Positions 18,728-28,530 of a stretch of 64,000 nt of DNA are shown in pieces. The stretch is from the NCBI RefSeq assembly GCF_008931805.1, contig NZ_CP044399.1, positions 2,356,001 through 2,420,000 on the forward strand, read 5' to 3'. Position 1 is the stretch's first letter, and each line of letters opens with the position of its first letter. The notes under the pieces are model-generated. The model ran no database searches. It saw only the letters and a list, made by a program, of their open reading frames with translations, and was not told where the DNA came from. The stretch is from Moritella marina ATCC 15381. GTDB taxonomy: Bacteria; Pseudomonadota; Gammaproteobacteria; Enterobacterales; Moritellaceae. A program made the translations under genes and the position numbers.

Positions 18728-20791
18728 ATGCTTTCAGATAAAAGTAAAAAAGCGATTCGTGATGTTTATCAGAACATCCGTGATTCACTACCTGACTTCG
18801 CCGTTCGTCGCTCACAAAATATTCTTGTGGCTGAAATGGCAAAGACCCTCGCCGGTAATTTTGATAAAAACCGTCGATTAATTATTGCCGAAGCTGGCAC
18901 AGGTACTGGTAAATCATTAGCTTATCTGATTGCAGGGATCCCGCTGGCAACCGAAGCCAAGAAAACGTTAGTCATATCTACTGCCACCGTTGCCTTGCAA
19001 GAGCAGTTAATACATAAAGAGTTACCTTTCTTTCGCCGCCAATCGGGACTGAAATTTGAATTTTCCTTAGTAAAAGGTCGCCAGCGTTATTGCTGCGAAC
19101 AAAAATTAGCGATGCTTGCCCAGGCAGATGATCAAATAGAACTGCTTGCTGACTTAGCTACTATTCCTAAAAAACGGGATTTACAGCTTATAAAACGTTT
19201 GTTTACCGCTTATGCTGCAGGTAAGTGGAAAGGTGATATTGATAGTTGGCCGACTCAGATCCCGGATGATATTTGGCAAATGATCGTCTCAGACCGTCAC
19301 AGCTGCAGTAAATCATTTAGCGCTCACCGTAACTGTCCGTTTCATAAAGCCCGTGAAGCATTAGACCAGTGCGACGTACTCATTGTGAATCACGCCTTAC
19401 TGCTGGCCGATTTAGAACTCGGAGGCGGCATTATTTTACCTAAACCTGAAGACTGCTATTACGTCATCGATGAAGCACATCACTTGCCACGTATTACCCG
19501 TGATTTTTCATCTGCACATGCATCAGTGTTAGGCGCTAAAGGTTGGTTACAAACGATGGCTGTATCCATGCGTCAACTGACCCAAGCGATTGCCTCGAGT
19601 GAAATCTCCGAACCAGTCACTAAGTTACTCAGTTCAATCAACAGCATTAATAAAGAACTCACCAAGATCCACAGTTTAATGTCAGCGAATGACAAGCAGT
19701 TTAGTGATGACTCTTGGCGCTTTGCAGACGGGGAACTACCTGAAGCATTAGCAGATCTAGCCGCTAACATGAACCACGAGACCAAACGTGGTGTTTCGCA
19801 AACCGCTAAAATCGTCGATATTCTTGCCGAACAATTAAAACAAGATCAACTGCCACAAGCAAAAGCCAATAAACTCATTGCCGAAGTGGGTTTCTACTTA
19901 CAACGTATCGAAAACCTCCACCAAGTGTGGAACATGCTAATTAAAGAAACCAAAGGCACGCCATTGGCGAAATGGGTTGAGAAAAGCGATAGCCGCCAAG
20001 ACGACCATATCTTTGCAGCGAGTCTGATCGACGTCGACAGTAAGCTTGAGCATATGTTGTGGTCACAATGTGGTGCAGCTATTTTAACGTCAGCAACATT
20101 AACCTCTCTCGGTAATTTTAACTATTTCCGTCGCCAAGTAGGCTTATTGAATGATGAATCAACCCAGCATCTGCAATTAAGTTCACCATTTGAATTTGAA
20201 CAAGCTGAATTATATATCCCCAATTTAGCACTCGCCCCCAATGAACAGGGCTTTACCGAATTACTCGGCGAAAAGCTACCAAGTTTATTGCCTGACAAAA
20301 AAGCATCTTTAGTGTTATTCAGCTCATACCGTCAAATGAATCAAGTCGCTGAAATTATCCGTAACACCACAAAACTAGAACTCTTGGTACAAAAAGAGAG
20401 TTCACGTACCGAGCAATTGCAAAAACACGCGGATAACGTCAAAGCGAATAAAACCAGTATTTTATTTGGCACGAGCAGCTTATCAGAAGGTCTTGATTTA
20501 CCCGGTGATCTACTTACCAATTTAATTATTACCAAGATCCCGTTCTCAGTACCAACCTCGCCAGTCGAAGAGGCGCAGTCAGAATGGATCACAAAATCCG
20601 GTGGTAATCCATTTATGCAAGTATCAGTTCCTGAAGCCAGTAAAAAATTGATCCAATCTTGTGGCCGATTGCTGAGAAAAGAAAAAGATTCTGGTAGAAT
20701 CACCCTACTTGATCGTCGAGTTATCAGTAAACGCTATGGACCAGCATTGCTTAATTCGCTCCCCCCTTATAAAAGAAATATAGAATTTTGA
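18728..20791 (+). CDS. dinG: ATP-dependent DNA helicase DinG
   Basis: A 687-residue XPD-like superfamily 2 helicase that unwinds DNA and R-loops 5' to 3' during repair. Motif I is EAGTGTGKSLAYL, motif II is VIDEAHHLP, and motif VI is LIQSCGRLLRKE. Four Cys for a [4Fe-4S] cluster are visible in the segment from RYCCEQ to SCSKSFSAHRNCPFH. The N-terminal DSLPDFAVRRSQ matches E. coli DinG, which is slightly longer (716). The SOS-box question upstream is dealt with among rejected items. It overlaps the next gene by one base (TGATG). Confidence 0.9.
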   Translation: MLSDKSKKAIRDVYQNIRDSLPDFAVRRSQNILVAEMAKTLAGNFDKNRRLIIAEAGTGTGKSLAYLIAGIPLATEAKKTLVISTATVALQEQLIHKELPFFRRQSGLKFEFSLVKGRQRYCCEQKLAMLAQADDQIELLADLATIPKKRDLQLIKRLFTAYAAGKWKGDIDSWPTQIPDDIWQMIVSDRHSCSKSFSAHRNCPFHKAREALDQCDVLIVNHALLLADLELGGGIILPKPEDCYYVIDEAHHLPRITRDFSSAHASVLGAKGWLQTMAVSMRQLTQAIASSEISEPVTKLLSSINSINKELTKIHSLMSANDKQFSDDSWRFADGELPEALADLAANMNHETKRGVSQTAKIVDILAEQLKQDQLPQAKANKLIAEVGFYLQRIENLHQVWNMLIKETKGTPLAKWVEKSDSRQDDHIFAASLIDVDSKLEHMLWSQCGAAILTSATLTSLGNFNYFRRQVGLLNDESTQHLQLSSPFEFEQAELYIPNLALAPNEQGFTELLGEKLPSLLPDKKASLVLFSSYRQMNQVAEIIRNTTKLELLVQKESSRTEQLQKHADNVKANKTSILFGTSSLSEGLDLPGDLLTNLIITKIPFSVPTSPVEEAQSEWITKSGGNPFMQVSVPEASKKLIQSCGRLLRKEKDSGRITLLDRRVISKRYGPALLNSLPPYKRNIEF

Positions 20792-21570
20792 TGTTAGAGC
20801 TTGGTTTAGAACCTTCGGTTTTTATAATTTTATGCAGCGTCGCACTAGTTGCTGGTTTCATTGATGCCATTGCAGGCGGTGGTGGTCTATTAACAGTACC
20901 CGCACTGCTCAGTGCTGGTCTACCGCCACACCTAGCATTAGGTACCAATAAATTAGCCGCGAGTTTTGGCTCGTGTGCAGCCGCGATCACCTTTTATAAA
21001 AAACGCTTATTTAATCCCAAATTTTGGTGGCGTTCCTTCTTGTTTACCGCTATTGGTGCAATTTGTGGCACCTTGGTGGTTAATGTCATTAGTACCGCTT
21101 GGTTAGACAAGTTATTACCTGTGGTGATAATCTTTACCGCTATCTATTCTATTTTTAGCAAAACCCAAGAACACACAGGTGAAACCTTACCTGATGATAA
21201 TCCTGCGCTGCATAAAAAACAGGGCACACAAGGTTATATTATTGGCTTCTATGATGGTGTCGCGGGACCAGGTACAGGCGCATTTTGGACAGTGTCGACG
21301 ATGGCACTCTACAAACTGAATATTTTGTTTGCCTCTGGCGTCGCTAAAGCAATGAATTTCACCAGTAATTTTACTTCATTACTCACTTTTATCTACCTTG
21401 GCCATATCAATTGGTATCTCGGTTTAAGCATGGGGCTATGTATTATGATTGGTGCTATTGTTGGCGCGCATACCGCAATCCATTTTGGCGCTAAATTCAT
21501 TCGCCCTTTGTTTATTACAGTCGTGATCATCATTGCCTGTAAATTAGCGTATCAAGCATGGCTACAATAA
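20791..21570 (+). CDS. TauE/SafE-family membrane permease (YfcA-like)
   Basis: A 259-residue membrane protein with about 8 helices. The motif DAIAGGGGLLTVPALLSAGLPPHLALGTNKLA near residues 24-55 and GFYDGVAGPGTGAFW near the middle are typical of the TauE/SafE (sulfite exporter) family, closest in pattern to YfcA. Substrate is unknown. The ATG at 20791 shares one base with the dinG stop. It overlaps priC by 13 bp, giving a dinG, permease, priC operon. Confidence 0.85.
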   Translation: MLELGLEPSVFIILCSVALVAGFIDAIAGGGGLLTVPALLSAGLPPHLALGTNKLAASFGSCAAAITFYKKRLFNPKFWWRSFLFTAIGAICGTLVVNVISTAWLDKLLPVVIIFTAIYSIFSKTQEHTGETLPDDNPALHKKQGTQGYIIGFYDGVAGPGTGAFWTVSTMALYKLNILFASGVAKAMNFTSNFTSLLTFIYLGHINWYLGLSMGLCIMIGAIVGAHTAIHFGAKFIRPLFITVVIIIACKLAYQAWLQ

Positions 21571-22190
21571 ACCGCCAGCAACAACAGCTAAACCAACTGG
21601 CTCAGCGAATTCAACAGCTAAATCTGTTAAGTAAACAAGTGAATTCCAGTCACACCACAACGATAAACTATAAATTACGCGATCGAGCATTATTCTATCC
21701 GGGTTTATTCATCTATAAAAATCAAGATATTCATCAATATGTGGCAGAGTTAGCAAATAGTATGACGCGTCTACAAGCTTATTTTGATAAACAAGCGGCA
21801 AAAGATAATAAATCGAGCATAACGCCAAATCATGTCTTACCTATAAAAAATGGGTTATCGATAGAAGAAGTATTATTAGAGAAAGTAGCGCATCAATTTA
21901 GAGCGATCAACGGCGTATTACAACAATGTCATTTTAGACGTGGTGAAGTAAAAGAAGAACCTAAAAATTACGATGTTATTGCGAAGAAGTTATTGCAGAA
22001 ATCACACCATTTATATGCCAAATTAGCACAACAAATAGAATATGAACGCCGTTTGCAAGCAATGATAGATCAACAAAGTGATCCGGTTCAATTACAGCAA
22101 ACCAAGCAAAGGTTACAGCGTTGTCAGGGGGCCACAGCCAAAGTACGACAACAATTACAACGCTATGAACAAAAGAAAGATCTTAGCTAA
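21558..22190 (+). CDS. priC: Primosomal replication protein PriC
   Basis: A 210-residue basic, helical protein that reloads DnaB at stalled forks. It matches PriC by its Gln/Leu-rich N-terminal helix (LNQLAQRIQQLNLLSKQ), a short linker, and the C-terminal IEYERRLQAMIDQQ followed by a long helix. E. coli PriC is 175 residues, so this one is longer in its middle (residues 75-100). The pairing with ybaM nearby repeats the E. coli order. Translation is probably coupled to the permease gene through the 13-bp overlap. Confidence 0.8.
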   Translation: MATINRQQQQLNQLAQRIQQLNLLSKQVNSSHTTTINYKLRDRALFYPGLFIYKNQDIHQYVAELANSMTRLQAYFDKQAAKDNKSSITPNHVLPIKNGLSIEEVLLEKVAHQFRAINGVLQQCHFRRGEVKEEPKNYDVIAKKLLQKSHHLYAKLAQQIEYERRLQAMIDQQSDPVQLQQTKQRLQRCQGATAKVRQQLQRYEQKKDLS

Positions 22191-22268
22191 TGCCGATATA
22201 GCTCTAGCATGAGTGCTAGTAATAAATCAGTAACTAAGAACCTAGCTATTGAACAATAACCGAATAGA

Positions 22269-22424
22269 TTAAGCTTCTGCAGGTAACTGAAGCAGATCCA
22301 TTACCATTAATTTACGAATAACGCTTACATACATCACGTTGATTTTAGCCATTTTAGTAATGTCTGTTAATGAATGACCTTCACGTAATAATTGGATCAC
22401 TTGATGTACTTGTTCTTTGTTCAT
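22269..22424 (-). CDS. Small helix-turn-helix-like protein (51 aa)
   Basis: An ORF of 51 codons from ATG 22424 that reads MNKEQVHQVIQLLREGHSL, then DITKMAKINVMYVSVIRKLM. The pattern of two helices with a tight turn (REGHSLTDITKMAKI) looks like a resolvase- or Trp-repressor-type HTH, so it may bind DNA. The gene lies antisense between priC and ybaM. Codon use is plausible but the short length makes it uncertain. No close family recognised. Confidence 0.55.
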   Translation of the reverse strand: MNKEQVHQVIQLLREGHSLTDITKMAKINVMYVSVIRKLMVMDLLQLPAEA

Positions 22425-22568
22425 AATAGCCTCGGTATAAAATTGTTAATCAATGAATATGGGCTAATAATATCAGTTTGATTGGGATAAAATATATCGT
22501 TATCAATTAAAAATCAGTAGACGTAATATTTCATTAAAATAATGTAATAAAAATTAAGGGTTATTATC

Positions 22569-22733
22569 ATGTCGCTAGAAAACGCGCCAAAGCATATACA
22601 ATTAGCAGTCGATCTTATTCAATTACTAGAAGAAAATCAGATGGCAGCCGACACTGTCATAAAAGCACTGGCTGTCGTACAGCAAGATTTCCAACGTAAG
22701 CTTGAAGCTGAAACAACAAATATTGCCAGCTAA
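22569..22733 (+). CDS. ybaM: YbaM-family (DUF2496) small protein
   Basis: A 54-residue protein, [20 protein letters not shown] then [20 protein letters not shown], which matches E. coli YbaM almost position by position at its start (MSLENAPDDVKLAVDLI as recalled). AGGG lies 9 bp in front of the ATG. In E. coli ybaM sits next to priC, and the same order holds here with the small antisense gene between. Function is unknown. It is convergent with helD, 39 bp apart. Confidence 0.88.
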   Translation: MSLENAPKHIQLAVDLIQLLEENQMAADTVIKALAVVQQDFQRKLEAETTNIAS

Positions 22734-22772
22734 CATGGCCAGAAATCGCCTTTACATACGCTGCTGAATTAT

Positions 22773-25082
22773 TTATTTCGTGACTGTCACAGCGTAATCT
22801 CCAGCCAATAACTCTGTGACAAAACTCGATGGCTTGTCTTTATTACACAGTAAGCTAACTTGTTGACGCGCCCGTGTTAAGGCGACATAGAACAACCGAC
22901 GTTCCTCTGCATCAGGGAACCCCGACAGATCAGGTTGTAATATTTCTGCAAACGGGTGGCGACGTTTGTGACAAGGAAAACCGTGCTCACCCGCTTCCAT
23001 CGCTAATACGATGACATTATCAGCCTCTTGGCCTTTCGAGCTATGCACTGTCATGGCTTTGATATCCAATTGCGGATGTTGTAACGACAATGCTGTTAGG
23101 GACTTAGTATCAGGTAATTGGAAATTAAAGCGCGCGAGTAATAACACTGATTTTTGTTTACCTTCCTGTTTCCCTGACTTGCTCGCCGCTAGTTGCGCTA
23201 GTTTCTTGGCTAATAACAACTCATTTGCTGGTGACGATTTACTTACAGGTTTGCTCTCAGATGTAGTTACTAACGTATTTACTGGTAATGACGCAGCCTC
23301 ATCATCATTCACTTTCTTTGTCCTTTTAGCCGTACTTTGCTTATTGCTTTTTTTATGCTCGTCATCAAGCTGATAATAACTGATCTGCACACATGCTTTT
23401 TTGGCTTTACTATGCGTTGTGATCTGTTTATCAAGTTGTTCTGCATTAGCCATCACGAATTTACTCGCAACCGCGCTAATCTGATCATTGAAGCGGAATG
23501 TCGTATCCAAGGGTAATGTACTCGTAACACCAAAATAATCGCTGAAACGCGTCGTCACTGCGATGTCACTGCCGGCGAATTGATAAATAGCCTGCCAGTC
23601 ATCACCAACACAAAATAGCTTACTGTCATCATGCTGACTTTGTAATTGCCTAACCAAATTCGCCCGGGCTTGCGAGATATCTTGAAATTCATCAACAAGG
23701 ATATGTAACCAAGGTGAATTAAACTGGCCACTGCTAACATATTCACAGGCTTTAGTGATCATCTCATCAAAATCTAGTTCATTGCTTTCGTTCAAGTCTG
23801 CATGATAATAACCAAGTAGTATTTCAACAATCTCATGCGTTAACGCGGCAAGGTCAGTATCGTCGACCTTCTGTAACTTTTGTAAGGTCTGTGATTTACG
23901 TTTAGATTTGTCTGCGAGACTATTTTTATACTGCATAGTCAATTCGACAAGCTGGTTTAACAGTTTCTTATAACTGCCCTTACCCGCTAATAATCTTTGT
24001 ACTTCAGCGTCATGTTTATTCTCAGGTAACTTACCTAGCCAAGCAACATACGCGTAACAGTACTCACTAAACAAGGCTTTGAAGTCTTCATCAGGTGACG
24101 TCTGCTCACATAACAGTGCTGCTATCTTTTGTTTAAACAATTGCTGTTTGGCTGTATCACTATTAGCCAATTTACTCACTTTAGGCCGCTCACCATCAAC
24201 TTGCTTAATGATATCTAACGCTAATGCATGGAAGGTTTTAACCGTTATTTTGGCCTTTGGTAACCGTTCAGTAAGCCTTGCCTTCATCTCTTGCGCGGCA
24301 TCTTTTGCAAACGCCAGTATCAATATAGTATCGGCAGTCGCTTGTTGGGACTCAAGTAAGTAAGCACAACGTCCTAGCATCACACTCGTTTTGCCACAAC
24401 CTGCACCCGCCAGTACCAGATTGGCATCATTAGCAACAACACAGGCATCTCGTTGCTTTTCCGTCAGCGGGTGACTCTCAAGGTTATCAAACAAGGTTTT
24501 GTGGCTCTGCTTATGCTTATTCATCACTGCTTGATTATATTTATCCAGATTATCGAGCTGACTTTGTTGCCAAAAACGCAAGTGTGTTAAAGGACTTTTC
24601 AGTGTAGGCGGGATCTTATTGATGCTCGGTAGCATTTCAAACCAATCCGCCCAAGGTGATAACAGCGCTTTTAAGCTTAACCATTTAGAGTGGGAAATAT
24701 AACCTTGCGCTATTGTCTGGGTGAGCTGCTGATAAAGTATTAATATTTTTGTTTCCAAGCCCGTTAGTGCATGGAAATACAAGTCATCAATAAGGCTTGT
24801 CACATCCGCTTTAGTCACGCCATTTAAGCGTACCCGTTGGCCCTCCCAATTAAGTATGATTGTATCAAAGAAGGAGCCCCGATAATGCTTTAGCTTAGGT
24901 TCAAAACTTACCCAAGGATAGTGGTAGGTTTGTTGCCGCTTAGTGGTAAAGACAGCCCCTTCAGGACGAAATGACAAGGTGCGGCAATTGGCACCAAATA
25001 ACTGAGCGACATTAGAAAAAGAATAATCAGGCAATGCAGATAAACTCGATAATAAACAGTAACGAAAACATAGCACAAACAC
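22773..25082 (-). CDS. helD: DNA helicase IV (HelD), UvrD/Rep superfamily
   Basis: A superfamily 1 3'-5' helicase of up to 769 residues. Walker A is AGAGCGKTS, motif II is ILVDEFQDIS, the Q-rich GDDWQAIYQFAGSD is motif III and VALTRARQQV is motif VI. KTFHALALDIIKQ and FPDAEERRLFYV match E. coli HelD (684 residues), as does the domain before the helicase core. About 50 extra, low-complexity, Lys/Ser-rich residues lie between KKACVQISYYQL and LLLARFNFQ. The start is uncertain: GTG 25082 is used, but homology begins around residue 22. Confidence 0.85.
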   Translation of the reverse strand: MFVLCFRYCLLSSLSALPDYSFSNVAQLFGANCRTLSFRPEGAVFTTKRQQTYHYPWVSFEPKLKHYRGSFFDTIILNWEGQRVRLNGVTKADVTSLIDDLYFHALTGLETKILILYQQLTQTIAQGYISHSKWLSLKALLSPWADWFEMLPSINKIPPTLKSPLTHLRFWQQSQLDNLDKYNQAVMNKHKQSHKTLFDNLESHPLTEKQRDACVVANDANLVLAGAGCGKTSVMLGRCAYLLESQQATADTILILAFAKDAAQEMKARLTERLPKAKITVKTFHALALDIIKQVDGERPKVSKLANSDTAKQQLFKQKIAALLCEQTSPDEDFKALFSEYCYAYVAWLGKLPENKHDAEVQRLLAGKGSYKKLLNQLVELTMQYKNSLADKSKRKSQTLQKLQKVDDTDLAALTHEIVEILLGYYHADLNESNELDFDEMITKACEYVSSGQFNSPWLHILVDEFQDISQARANLVRQLQSQHDDSKLFCVGDDWQAIYQFAGSDIAVTTRFSDYFGVTSTLPLDTTFRFNDQISAVASKFVMANAEQLDKQITTHSKAKKACVQISYYQLDDEHKKSNKQSTAKRTKKVNDDEAASLPVNTLVTTSESKPVSKSSPANELLLAKKLAQLAASKSGKQEGKQKSVLLLARFNFQLPDTKSLTALSLQHPQLDIKAMTVHSSKGQEADNVIVLAMEAGEHGFPCHKRRHPFAEILQPDLSGFPDAEERRLFYVALTRARQQVSLLCNKDKPSSFVTELLAGDYAVTVTK

Positions 25083-25131
25083 AGCGATTAATTAATACAT
25101 GTGACCCACTTTATCGCATATTTACCGTTCG

Positions 25132-26523
25132 CTAATTCACTTTCGTCCTTTCTTCAAGAGCGAGCCTATCTGACAATATTTTAGCTAATGCCACAGTCAT
25201 CGACAGTAATATATACAAAGGCCAAGTAAAACCTTGCGTTAAAAATGTCCCAGCCACACAAAAGGCAATCAACCCAGCAAAAACGCCATCATTACAGGTC
25301 ACAAAAGCATTACGTTCATGCATAGGTAATACCCCACTATCGATTTCAGTACGCCACAAACGTTTAAATAGCATGGTGATAAGCGCGATAAAAAGCGCTA
25401 AACCAACAAATCCCGTTTCCCCCAAAATTTGAAACCAAGTACTATGCGCCGCGTGATTCTTACCATCCCAATGAGGGCTAAACAAGTAATAATTAAGATA
25501 AAAGTTATTTATTCCTACACCAGTAAAAGGGTTTTCTAACGCCATCCCCCATGCGGCCATCCAGGCATAAATACGCCCCATTGCGGATTCGTCAACGCCG
25601 TCTTCAGCAGCGCCACCAGATGAACGATCAGCAACCCCTGCCATGACTAACAAGATAGGTAATAATATAGCGCCGCCCGCTAAAATATATAACTTATTTT
25701 TGATACGTTTAAACGCAAAATAGCCTGTGATGGCCATGATGCCCATAAGTCCTCCACGGCTTTGCGTGGCGATGATGGCCCAAAATAAAATAATATATGC
25801 CACCGCTAACAACATCCGGTGAAACTTGCCAATATTAGGCTGCAACAGGTTCGATAATGCAAAGGACATAGGAAACATCATGACTAACGACAAATCATTC
25901 GGATCACCAATTAACGAACCTATATCTCTGGAAATGGTTACTCGTGTGCCTTCTACCAATCCTATTCCCTGCAATTTATTGCTAATTGCTTTTGCACCAA
26001 TCATCACCCCTGCGATCACATATAAATAGGTGGCTATACGAAAATGATGAATACTGCGTACCAACCAACAGATAGCAATGGTCATCACCCATACTTTACT
26101 CAGCACCCCATTAAAGGTGGTTAGTGCGGCCCCTTTATTGTAAGCAAACAGGATCCCAAACATCGCCCAACCGAGGAATAGACAAACTAATGTTAGCTCC
26201 GTTGACCAGTACACTTTAATATTATTACTTAAAAAAATATGCCAACCCAATACAAAAAAAGAGGCTAACGAAAATGCTAAGGGGATATGTAATGGGATGA
26301 GTACGGGAAAAGCTTCATGGATACGAAAATATGAAAATATAATGAACGTAATAACAATATAAAACGGAAAACGTAGCAGTCCAATTAATACCAAAGGTGT
26401 GGCGACAAAAACTGCGGGTATCAACCACATTTTGGTTTTATACCACAACAATCCAACAACGAGGGTTAGAATCAAGCTTAATAGTATTTGCACACGCGGA
26501 TTAAGCGTATTCATATTTATCAT
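25132..26523 (-). CDS. O-antigen ligase/polymerase-like membrane protein (Wzy_C family)
   Basis: About 463 residues and 12 or so hydrophobic segments. It has the Wzy_C core: SRDIGSLIGDPNDLSLVM, TQSRGGLMGIMAITG and the large periplasmic loop with FTGVGINNFYLNYY and AAHSTWFQILGETG, where the His and Gly-rich parts are typical of WaaL and O-oligosaccharide ligases. The role is joining or polymerising glycan chains at the outer face of the inner membrane. ATG 26523 is chosen since AGGGATG lies just ahead; a longer frame reaches 26562. It is separate from the flippase operon 22 kb away. Confidence 0.82.
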   Translation of the reverse strand: MINMNTLNPRVQILLSLILTLVVGLLWYKTKMWLIPAVFVATPLVLIGLLRFPFYIVITFIIFSYFRIHEAFPVLIPLHIPLAFSLASFFVLGWHIFLSNNIKVYWSTELTLVCLFLGWAMFGILFAYNKGAALTTFNGVLSKVWVMTIAICWLVRSIHHFRIATYLYVIAGVMIGAKAISNKLQGIGLVEGTRVTISRDIGSLIGDPNDLSLVMMFPMSFALSNLLQPNIGKFHRMLLAVAYIILFWAIIATQSRGGLMGIMAITGYFAFKRIKNKLYILAGGAILLPILLVMAGVADRSSGGAAEDGVDESAMGRIYAWMAAWGMALENPFTGVGINNFYLNYYLFSPHWDGKNHAAHSTWFQILGETGFVGLALFIALITMLFKRLWRTEIDSGVLPMHERNAFVTCNDGVFAGLIAFCVAGTFLTQGFTWPLYILLSMTVALAKILSDRLALEERTKVN

Positions 26524-26817
26524 TAAACATCCCTGCTTATTGACCAAATGCTGGCGCCACATAATAAGTAAAGCAGGGATATAGAGAAGTGATGTAGGAC
26601 CTGTAAAAAAACAAGGCTTATTTCTGCTTAGATGTGACGAGTCAGTATGTTACCACCAAAAGCAAACCTAATCGGGGTCAATATACAAACGCTAACATCC
26701 ACGGATATTATGATCGTTAGCGTTTGTTTTAATTAAAAAATATCCAATTCTGCCGTTCATTTAAAGTTTTGTCGTCTAATATTAAACATAGCGATTGTTA
26801 ACTGGGTGCCATGTGGA

Positions 26818-28440
26818 ATGTCAAAAAAAATACAACTGAGTTTTTCTAAAAATTCGATATACTTAACAGCCTCAATTTCATTCATTTTCATCTATTATTT
26901 TTTTATTATTGCCGATGCAAAATCTTTAGAAAACGCGTTAAGCAATGCTAACCTAACCTATATTACCGGGGTTGTAATTAAAACCTGTATTAGCACTCTT
27001 TTCATTTTAGTCATATCTTCAGTTTTCAAGTTAAAACTATTAAATTTATGTCTTTTTGTCTTGATAAGTGCTCTTTCATCACTTTACTTATTTATTAAAA
27101 TTCAATACGGTCGATTTGAACTAGGTAGTTATATCAGCATCATAGAAACAAATACAAAAGAGACGGTGGAGATGCTTCAGTCTTTTGATATACCGCTAGT
27201 TGTATTTCTACAACTCATTTTAACGCCATTTATCCTATTTAAAATAAACCAATGTTTAGCCGGTTTTAAAATTAAGTTAAGTTTAATCACGCTGCTTGTG
27301 TTAATGACCGGCTTGTCATCTACACAAGCCAAGAATAACGCAATATTTTCAGCATCTCCAAACGGTAAAGTAGTGTTAGTGCCGATGACTCGAGCTTATT
27401 ACATTCTATTCAACATGCCACTATTAAAGCCGATTGCTTTATCACAATCTTATTCAGAATTGAAACAAATTGAGAATAATCCCATCACAACAGAATGGGA
27501 AAATGTCAGTGTCTCATCGTTATCTAAGAACAAAAATTATGTCATTGTTATTGGTGAATCAGTGCAAAAATCGGCTTTATCTTCTTACGGTTATCACAGA
27601 AAAACCACAGCGCCGCTGAAAAATACAAATGGGGTGACGTTCATTTCAGACCCTATTGCACCAGCGCCACAAACAGGTATGGCTTTAAGTCGGATCTTAG
27701 CTATAAATGATAAACTAACTATAAATAACAATTTAAACATTATTGATTTAGCAAATCTTGCCGGTTTCAATACATTTTGGTTTTCTAATCAAGGTCAAAC
27801 AGGAATATATGACAGCCCCATTACTAATCTTGCCAACAGAACTGGTTTAACCATTTTTCATAATCAAAGTTATAAAGAAGCAAACTCTGACTTCGTGTTA
27901 ATCGAAGATTTAAAAAAGCATCTAACTGCTGGTTCGAATAATATTTACTTTCTACATATGATTGGTTCTCATGCTGATTTCTGTGAAAGAACCAAAGATG
28001 CATCCATATTAAACGACGCTTATAGAGCACAATTAAAAAACGACCAAAATTGTTATGACGATAGTATTCTAAATACGAGTATATTCATTAATGACATAGT
28101 TTCACTACTCAAAAAAAGCGCTGTAGATTATGAAGTCATATACTTTTCAGATCATGGGCTCGTGGATATAGAAAGAAAACCGTATAAATCTCATGGGGTA
28201 GGAAACTTGTTTCAAAGAAAAGCACTTGAAGTCCCTCTTATATTCATTTCCAGCAATAAAAGCGGTAATCAGATTCAGGAGACGACATACTTTCTGAGAG
28301 ATTTCCCCCATACTTTCGCAGAGTGGATCGGTGTTAGAGCAGAACAAATTGATTATACTAAATCGGTATTTAACCTTAAAATTAAACAAGAGAAGTATGC
28401 TATAAATGACTCTTCGGAAGTAGTATACTTCAATAAATAG
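26818..28440 (+). CDS. Phosphoethanolamine transferase-like membrane enzyme (sulfatase fold)
   Basis: About 540 residues: five N-terminal membrane helices (to about residue 165), then a periplasmic alkaline-phosphatase-fold domain. NYVIVIGESVQKSALSSYGY has the nucleophile region (usually Thr in EptA, Ser or Thr here), HMIGSHADF gives a His, and YFSDHGLVD the metal-binding DH. These fit the EptA/OpgE/YbiP group, which moves phosphoethanolamine from PE to lipid A, periplasmic glucan or other glycans. The start may instead be GTG 26806. The gene is clearly AT-rich relative to its neighbours. Confidence 0.8.
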   Translation: MSKKIQLSFSKNSIYLTASISFIFIYYFFIIADAKSLENALSNANLTYITGVVIKTCISTLFILVISSVFKLKLLNLCLFVLISALSSLYLFIKIQYGRFELGSYISIIETNTKETVEMLQSFDIPLVVFLQLILTPFILFKINQCLAGFKIKLSLITLLVLMTGLSSTQAKNNAIFSASPNGKVVLVPMTRAYYILFNMPLLKPIALSQSYSELKQIENNPITTEWENVSVSSLSKNKNYVIVIGESVQKSALSSYGYHRKTTAPLKNTNGVTFISDPIAPAPQTGMALSRILAINDKLTINNNLNIIDLANLAGFNTFWFSNQGQTGIYDSPITNLANRTGLTIFHNQSYKEANSDFVLIEDLKKHLTAGSNNIYFLHMIGSHADFCERTKDASILNDAYRAQLKNDQNCYDDSILNTSIFINDIVSLLKKSAVDYEVIYFSDHGLVDIERKPYKSHGVGNLFQRKALEVPLIFISSNKSGNQIQETTYFLRDFPHTFAEWIGVRAEQIDYTKSVFNLKIKQEKYAINDSSEVVYFNK

Positions 28441-28494
28441 TGGTATTAGACTAGATAGTGGTATTAGATTAGATCGTGGTATTAGACTAAATAG
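28441..28494. repeat. Three tandem 18-bp repeats after the transferase gene
   Basis: Three imperfect copies of tggtattagactagatag begin immediately after the stop codon (28441, 28459, 28477), followed by a partial fourth. They differ by 1-3 bases. They lie between two convergent genes. Confidence 0.85.
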
Positions 28495-28530
28495 TGCGAT
28501 TTAGGCGACATACTATAGCGGCGCTTAAGG

